Shown in pieces: positions 45,706 through 48,980 of a stretch of 48,980 nt of DNA; within the stretch, counting starts at the first letter, position 1, and each line of letters opens with the position of its first letter. The notes under the pieces are model-generated. The model ran no database searches. It was not told the origin of the DNA and was given only the letters and a program-made list of their open reading frames with translations. The position numbers and the translations under genes are program-made. Source of the stretch: a virus; IMG/VR virus record IMGVR_UViG_3300046530_000361, positions 1 to 48,980 of that record. One strand, 5' to 3'.

Positions 45706-46448
45706 TGTCTGAGAACACCAGGATATGGGATCAGGTCGAAACTACCGACCCCGAGGTCACCAAAAAATTTACGGGCGCAGGCGGTTTCAAGGGGACCGCC
45801 ATCAGGCCCACTTACCTGATGCATCGGGCCACAGAGCTGTTTGGCCCGTGCGGTGAAGGCTGGGGCTGGACAGTTCTTGAAGATCGCTTTGACGAAGGCG
45901 CGCCCCTTCAGGCGCCAACGAAAGAATGGCCTGGAGCGCCAATGATCTGCGCGAAGGTGCATACCGTAAAGGTAGAACTTTGGTACACGGGCAAGGCCGG
46001 GCAGAAATGCACAATTCAGCAGTACGGCCACACACCATTCGTGTACCTGCAGCAGGGGAAAATCCTTACTGACTGGGATACGGCGAAAAAGTCTCTCACC
46101 GACGGCATCGGTAAGTGCCTGCAAGCCCTGGGCTTCGCAGCTGACATTTATCTGGGCATGTTCGACGACCCCACCTACGTCGACACCATCACCGAAGAAT
46201 TCAAGATTGAGAAGGCTGAAGACAAAGACGCCGAAATTCTGCGCCAAAAACAGGAGCGCATTGACTGGCTCGCCTCGGCTGTCGAGACCATCGGCAAGGC
46301 GGTAACCGCCTACGAGCTGAAAACACTGAATGTGAAATACATTCGTGAGGCAACACGCCGCAACGAGCCGGCTTTCATCGCGCGGATCACCCGGGCGTTC
46401 GAAGAGCGTAAAGCCACCCTGGAAAAATTGACTGAGGATGCAGCATGA
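45705..46448 (+). CDS. Putative single-strand annealing recombinase (DUF1071/Sak3-like)
   Basis: The ATG at 45705 overlaps the preceding stop and has GGAGG upstream, giving 247 residues. The pattern IRPTYLMHRATELFGPCGEG, WGWTVLEDRFDEG, then a beta core (CTIQQYGHTPFVYLQQGKIL) and DTAKKSLTDGIGKCLQALGF, ADIYLGMFDD matches the Rad52-like annealing proteins of phages. These coat single-stranded DNA and anneal homologous strands. The C-terminal third is helical and charged. No paired exonuclease gene is visible in the window. Confidence 0.7.
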   Translation: MSENTRIWDQVETTDPEVTKKFTGAGGFKGTAIRPTYLMHRATELFGPCGEGWGWTVLEDRFDEGAPLQAPTKEWPGAPMICAKVHTVKVELWYTGKAGQKCTIQQYGHTPFVYLQQGKILTDWDTAKKSLTDGIGKCLQALGFAADIYLGMFDDPTYVDTITEEFKIEKAEDKDAEILRQKQERIDWLASAVETIGKAVTAYELKTLNVKYIREATRRNEPAFIARITRAFEERKATLEKLTEDAA

Positions 46449-47008
46449 CTCAACTCTACGCACTGACCGGCAAGCTGGCTGAGCTCCAGGCCATGACCGA
46501 CACCGATGATGAGGGCCTGAAAGAGGCTCTTCAGCATGCCATGGACGAAGTGCAAGGCGACTTCAACGACAAGGCCGACAACATCGTCATGTTGCGCCGG
46601 AACATTGAAAGCGACGTGACGGCCATCGACAACGAAATCGAGCGCCTTGCTGAACTCAAGCGAATCAAGTCCAACAGCGTTTCGCAGATCAGCGACTACC
46701 TGCGCCGCAACATGGAAGCCGCCAACATCAAGTCGATCAAGCGTCCGCTCTTCACCATCACGCTGGCCATGGGCAGCGAACGAGTGATCGTGGACAACGA
46801 AGATGCAGTGCCGGACGAACTGACCACTGTGAAGTCGAGCATTGCTCCGGACAAAAAGGCCATTGCCGCCAAGCTCAAGGAAATCCGCGAGCATAACGAA
46901 GCGGTGCGCAAGCGCGTGGCAGCCGGTGAAGACGCTGAACACGAACTTTTACCCGAACCTACCTGGGCTCACTTGGAGCGCGGCGACAGTTCGATCCGAA
47001 TCAAGTGA
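46445..47008 (+). CDS. Siphovirus Gp157 family protein
   Basis: The 187-residue protein has a long helical hairpin (LKEALQHAMDEVQGDFNDKA, then SDVTAIDNEIERLAELKRIK) followed by LRRNMEAANIKSIKRPLFTI, TLAMGSERVIVDNEDAVPDE. This is the Gp157 pattern. The family is thought to inhibit or guide host nucleases in a Gam-like way. It overlaps the recombinase gene by four bases, which fits a recombination and DNA-protection role. Confidence 0.82.
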   Translation: MTQLYALTGKLAELQAMTDTDDEGLKEALQHAMDEVQGDFNDKADNIVMLRRNIESDVTAIDNEIERLAELKRIKSNSVSQISDYLRRNMEAANIKSIKRPLFTITLAMGSERVIVDNEDAVPDELTTVKSSIAPDKKAIAAKLKEIREHNEAVRKRVAAGEDAEHELLPEPTWAHLERGDSSIRIK

Positions 47009-47015
47009 GGTCGCC

Positions 47016-47261
47016 ATGTACGTCAGCAACCACCTCAGCCTGGTCGAGGAACAGCGACAGCACGTTGATTCAATCGCGGAACGTACAGCGCAGTTCCTGT
47101 CCACCGGCGGAACCGTAGCGCAGTTACCAAGCCCGCCACGCAAACCGCTACCACCGCCCCGCTCCACCAAGATCGACCCCGAGACCATCCTCAAGCGCCG
47201 CAAGCCGCCCATCACCCGGGCCGAGCGTGAAGCGCTGCGCAAACTCGCGGAGGCATTATGA
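47016..47261 (+). CDS. Small proline-rich phage protein (81 aa)
   Basis: The ATG at 47016 has TGAGG before it. The 81-residue product (MYVSNHLSLVEEQRQHVDSI...) has an N-terminal helix and a Pro/Arg-rich middle (LPSPPRKPLPPPRSTK), then a basic C-terminal helix (RRKPPITRAEREALRKLAEA). Such proteins may bind nucleic acid or partner proteins. It overlaps the next gene by four bases. Function unknown. Confidence 0.6.
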   Translation: MYVSNHLSLVEEQRQHVDSIAERTAQFLSTGGTVAQLPSPPRKPLPPPRSTKIDPETILKRRKPPITRAEREALRKLAEAL

Positions 47262-47728
47262 GCAAGCGCAAACCCCACAACCTCAAAGCCCGCATTGACC
47301 GGTCCTGCCGGTCGCTGCTCGCCGCCAATCACGTCGCCGTGGTCAACATCGACCCCAGCGGCCGCCAGGGCATGATCAATTACAAGTCGCTGAAGAACAT
47401 CGCCCCAGGGAAGATTGGCCAGGCCGTCTGCGGCATACCCCACCGGTGGACGATCTACCTAAGCGCGCTTTGCATCGACGCCTGCGGCGACCGCTACAGC
47501 AAGTCAGTGGAGGTGGCGCCCGACGGCGTCTACCTCTCCGACCACCTGGAAGACGTGATTGAGCATTGCTACAAGAAGCTGCGCGACGAGGCCAATCAAA
47601 GCCAGATGGTGGCATCGGGCTGGATCGCCATTCCTGAAGTGATGTCGCTGGATGAGGAACACGCTGCGCGCATTTTCGAAGCTGTCGGCGCTTGGAATCA
47701 GCAGAAGGTCGCTGCATGCGCCGCATAG
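47258..47728 (+). CDS. Phage early hypothetical protein (156 aa)
   Basis: The 156-residue protein (MSKRKPHNLKARIDRSCRSL...) has a basic start, then a compact domain with four or more Cys (CGIPHRWTIYLSALCIDACG) and a helical end (EDVIEHCYKKLRDEANQSQM). It is coupled to the gene upstream (ATGA). It looks like a folded cytosolic early protein common to Pseudomonas phages. I cannot name its role. Confidence 0.65.
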   Translation: MSKRKPHNLKARIDRSCRSLLAANHVAVVNIDPSGRQGMINYKSLKNIAPGKIGQAVCGIPHRWTIYLSALCIDACGDRYSKSVEVAPDGVYLSDHLEDVIEHCYKKLRDEANQSQMVASGWIAIPEVMSLDEEHAARIFEAVGAWNQQKVAACAA

Positions 47729-47797
47729 CCCGTACCCAGCAACGCAAACGACAACCCTGGCTCGCACTGCTGGCCAGCGGAATAGAAGAGGTAGGCC

Positions 47798-48142
47798 ATG
47801 GCCAAGAGTGGACAAGAGCGATCGGCGAAGGCCGCCGAGAAGCGGATCGAGTACGACGAGAAGGAACTGCGGCACCGGGTCAGGCTCGGCACCCGGAAGA
47901 AGCTTGAAGAACTGATGGCTTGGAACGGCATCACGGAAATCAACGAGGCTGTACAGAACCTGATTCTGAACGCTCACGCGCTCGGCCCCACCCTTTCCTA
48001 CCAAGCAATGGAAAGTCCGCGCCACAAAGTGCAGATAAGTGAAAACGTGGCGCGGATGTTTCGGGGAGCAAGTGTGGCAGCGTTGAGGCGCGAACCTGGA
48101 GACGAAAACATTACGTCTATTATTTTTCAGGGAACACCGTAG
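47798..48142 (+). CDS. Putative small DNA-binding regulator
   Basis: The 114-residue protein (MAKSGQERSAKAAEKRIEYD...) has GAGGT before its start. A basic N-terminal segment and the stretch LRHRVRLGTRKKLEELMAWN, GITEINEAVQNLILNAHALG are compatible with a ribbon-helix-helix type fold (short strand HRVRLGT, then two helices). That would make it a phage regulator. It is last in the rightward early operon and its 3' end overlaps the reverse gene by 23 bases. Confidence 0.6.
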   Translation: MAKSGQERSAKAAEKRIEYDEKELRHRVRLGTRKKLEELMAWNGITEINEAVQNLILNAHALGPTLSYQAMESPRHKVQISENVARMFRGASVAALRREPGDENITSIIFQGTP

Positions 48143-48821
48143 CGGCCATTTTTGGGTGTATATAAACGCTATCGAGCAAATTATCTACGACATCCATTGC
48201 CAGATTCAGTTGCTCGGATGTGCTAGGCCTAGCTTCATGAGCTGAATCGTTACCCATTGAGCGAAGTTTGTGGAGAATATCGGAGCCCGCAGGCGCTAAC
48301 ACTCCCATGCGTACTAGGTCGTCAATTTTCTTATAAAGATTCCCGCCTTCAGCATTCTTATCTTTGCATATCATCTCTATGAGGACACGGACCCCGAGAC
48401 CGGCCAATATTTTCTGCCCTCCGTTGAGTGCTTGAATCAACTCTTCGTAAGCAGCACGAACCTTGACAGGTAAATGTTGTATACCTTTAAGTCTAAACCT
48501 ACCTGCAGTTCTGCTCGGATACACATCGATTACACTGTAATAAACAACCTCATCTATTTCAGGATCATAATCCGCCGAATTAGAATCTGTGTACTCTTTC
48601 CTAAACGATAAGTCATCGCAATTCAAACACTGAACAATTTCATATTCTGTAAGTGCCGTGTCGTAATCGTCTTCAACTTTTCTACGAACAGATTGAACGA
48701 CATTATGTTTTTGCTCAATCTTGCAAACTTCACAGATTAGGCGAACCGTTGCTCCTTTGGTTTCACCTTCAATATACGTTCTCTTGTACATATCTGATCT
48801 CGATCTGTTATCCGGCTCCAT
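48120..48821 (-). CDS. DUF4145 domain protein, AT-rich accessory gene
   Basis: The start at 48821 (MEPDNRSRSDMYKRTYIEGE) has GGGAG upstream, giving 233 residues. The N-terminus has two CxxC pairs (LICEVCKIEQKHN and VQCLNCDDLSFRKEY), probably a zinc ribbon. The rest is the helical DUF4145 domain (LPVKVRAAYEELIQALNGGQ, LGVRVLIEMICKDKNAEGGN, HKLRSMGNDSAHEARPSTSE). DUF4145 occurs alone and fused to restriction or other defence proteins. The DNA is clearly more AT-rich than the phage genes beside it and the gene is on the opposite strand, so it is a recent addition. A defence role is plausible, not shown. Confidence 0.78.
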   Translation of the reverse strand: MEPDNRSRSDMYKRTYIEGETKGATVRLICEVCKIEQKHNVVQSVRRKVEDDYDTALTEYEIVQCLNCDDLSFRKEYTDSNSADYDPEIDEVVYYSVIDVYPSRTAGRFRLKGIQHLPVKVRAAYEELIQALNGGQKILAGLGVRVLIEMICKDKNAEGGNLYKKIDDLVRMGVLAPAGSDILHKLRSMGNDSAHEARPSTSEQLNLAMDVVDNLLDSVYIHPKMAATVFPEK

Positions 48822-48902
48822 GCCGGCTCCCAGTAATACCCCACCCCAAACCAAATTGCCACCATCCGGTAACGGAGGGCGGCGCCTGACTGGAGATAAT
48901 CC

Positions 48903-48980
48903 ATGGACAAAAACACCAAGATCCTGATCACGGAGATCCCGGGTGAGTGGACCCAGCGCCAGCGTAACGGCAGCCTCAAC
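48903..48980 (+). CDS. Early-type gene cut by the window edge
   Basis: An ATG at 48903 with CTGGAGATAATCC before it opens a frame that runs to the window end (MDKNTKILITEIPGEWTQRQ...). Only 26 codons are visible, so the product cannot be named. Its position at the right end of the prophage, where excisionase and integrase genes are expected, makes a site-specific recombination accessory gene possible. Confidence 0.5.
   Translation, partial: MDKNTKILITEIPGEWTQRQRNGSLN

Noticed and set aside
47715-47907. Frame overlapping the end of the 156-residue gene and the start of the 47798 gene
   Set aside because: It overlaps the well-supported 47798 gene by 110 bases and becomes Arg/Gly/Ala-rich, typical of a shadow.
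1-48980. CRISPR array or insertion sequence
   Set aside because: Reading through, I saw no regularly spaced long direct repeats, no transposase-like protein and no paired terminal inverted repeats with target duplications.

Overview
The window is most of a large, apparently intact temperate siphophage (lambda-like gene order) integrated in a high-GC Pseudomonas-type chromosome. The host is suggested by several Pseudomonas-typical families (DUF1654, DUF2514 spanin, a UmuC with a DUF4113-like tail), CTGT-N8-ACAG LexA boxes and strong GGAG ribosome sites. This is inference from recognised sequence features; no database search was run. The prophage probably starts just right of a complete tRNA-Leu(UAA) at 861-947 and runs past the right edge. 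No integrase is visible, and an early-type gene is cut at 48903-48980. Two small phage-like genes left of the tRNA (1-520) probably belong to a different element.

Layout. 1-1330: small genes, tRNA-Leu, putative integrase arm repeats. 1348-4144: SOS cargo (umuDC behind a LexA box, a yedK/SRAP gene). 4145-5800: a possible structured RNA, a 44-residue ORF and an autoregulated XRE regulator with an ImmA/IrrE-type peptidase. 5862-32654, leftward: the late operon, in transcription order holin pair, metallopeptidase, TerS, TerL, portal, MuF, scaffold, capsid, connectors, tail terminator, tail tube, G/GT chaperones with a GGGAAAC frameshift site, tape measure, gpM, gpL, gpK, gpI, gpJ, tail fibre, endolysin, and a spanin gene with Rz1 nested in another frame. 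Accessory genes (morons) interrupt it at 14267-15348 and 31407-31922. 33559-38906, leftward: early operon with a possible late regulator, NinG, replication genes with an internal iteron origin, Rha and Cro. 38907-38993: a three-operator switch. 38994-41969, mostly rightward: cI, a small membrane gene, an HxlR regulator divergent from a quinone reductase, and a LexA-boxed DUF1654 gene. 42015-48142, rightward: a second early operon behind two more copies of the CI operator, with a GHKL ATPase, an annealing recombinase, a Gp157 protein and a possible small regulator. 48120-48821: an AT-rich reverse-strand DUF4145 gene.

How it works together. CI (222 aa, LexA-type autoprotease) would bind three operators spaced 24 bp between cro and cI and two more about 3.1 kb to the right, holding both early operons off. 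DNA damage would lead to CI self-cleavage and, through LexA, induce umuDC and the DUF1654 gene. Cro and Rha then favour lysis, replication starts at the iterons inside the initiator gene, and the late operon is read through several terminator-like hairpins, which implies antitermination. The least explained parts are the hairpin series, the moron cassette in the tail genes, the GHKL ATPase, the putative RNA at 4310-4443 and the DUF4145 gene.
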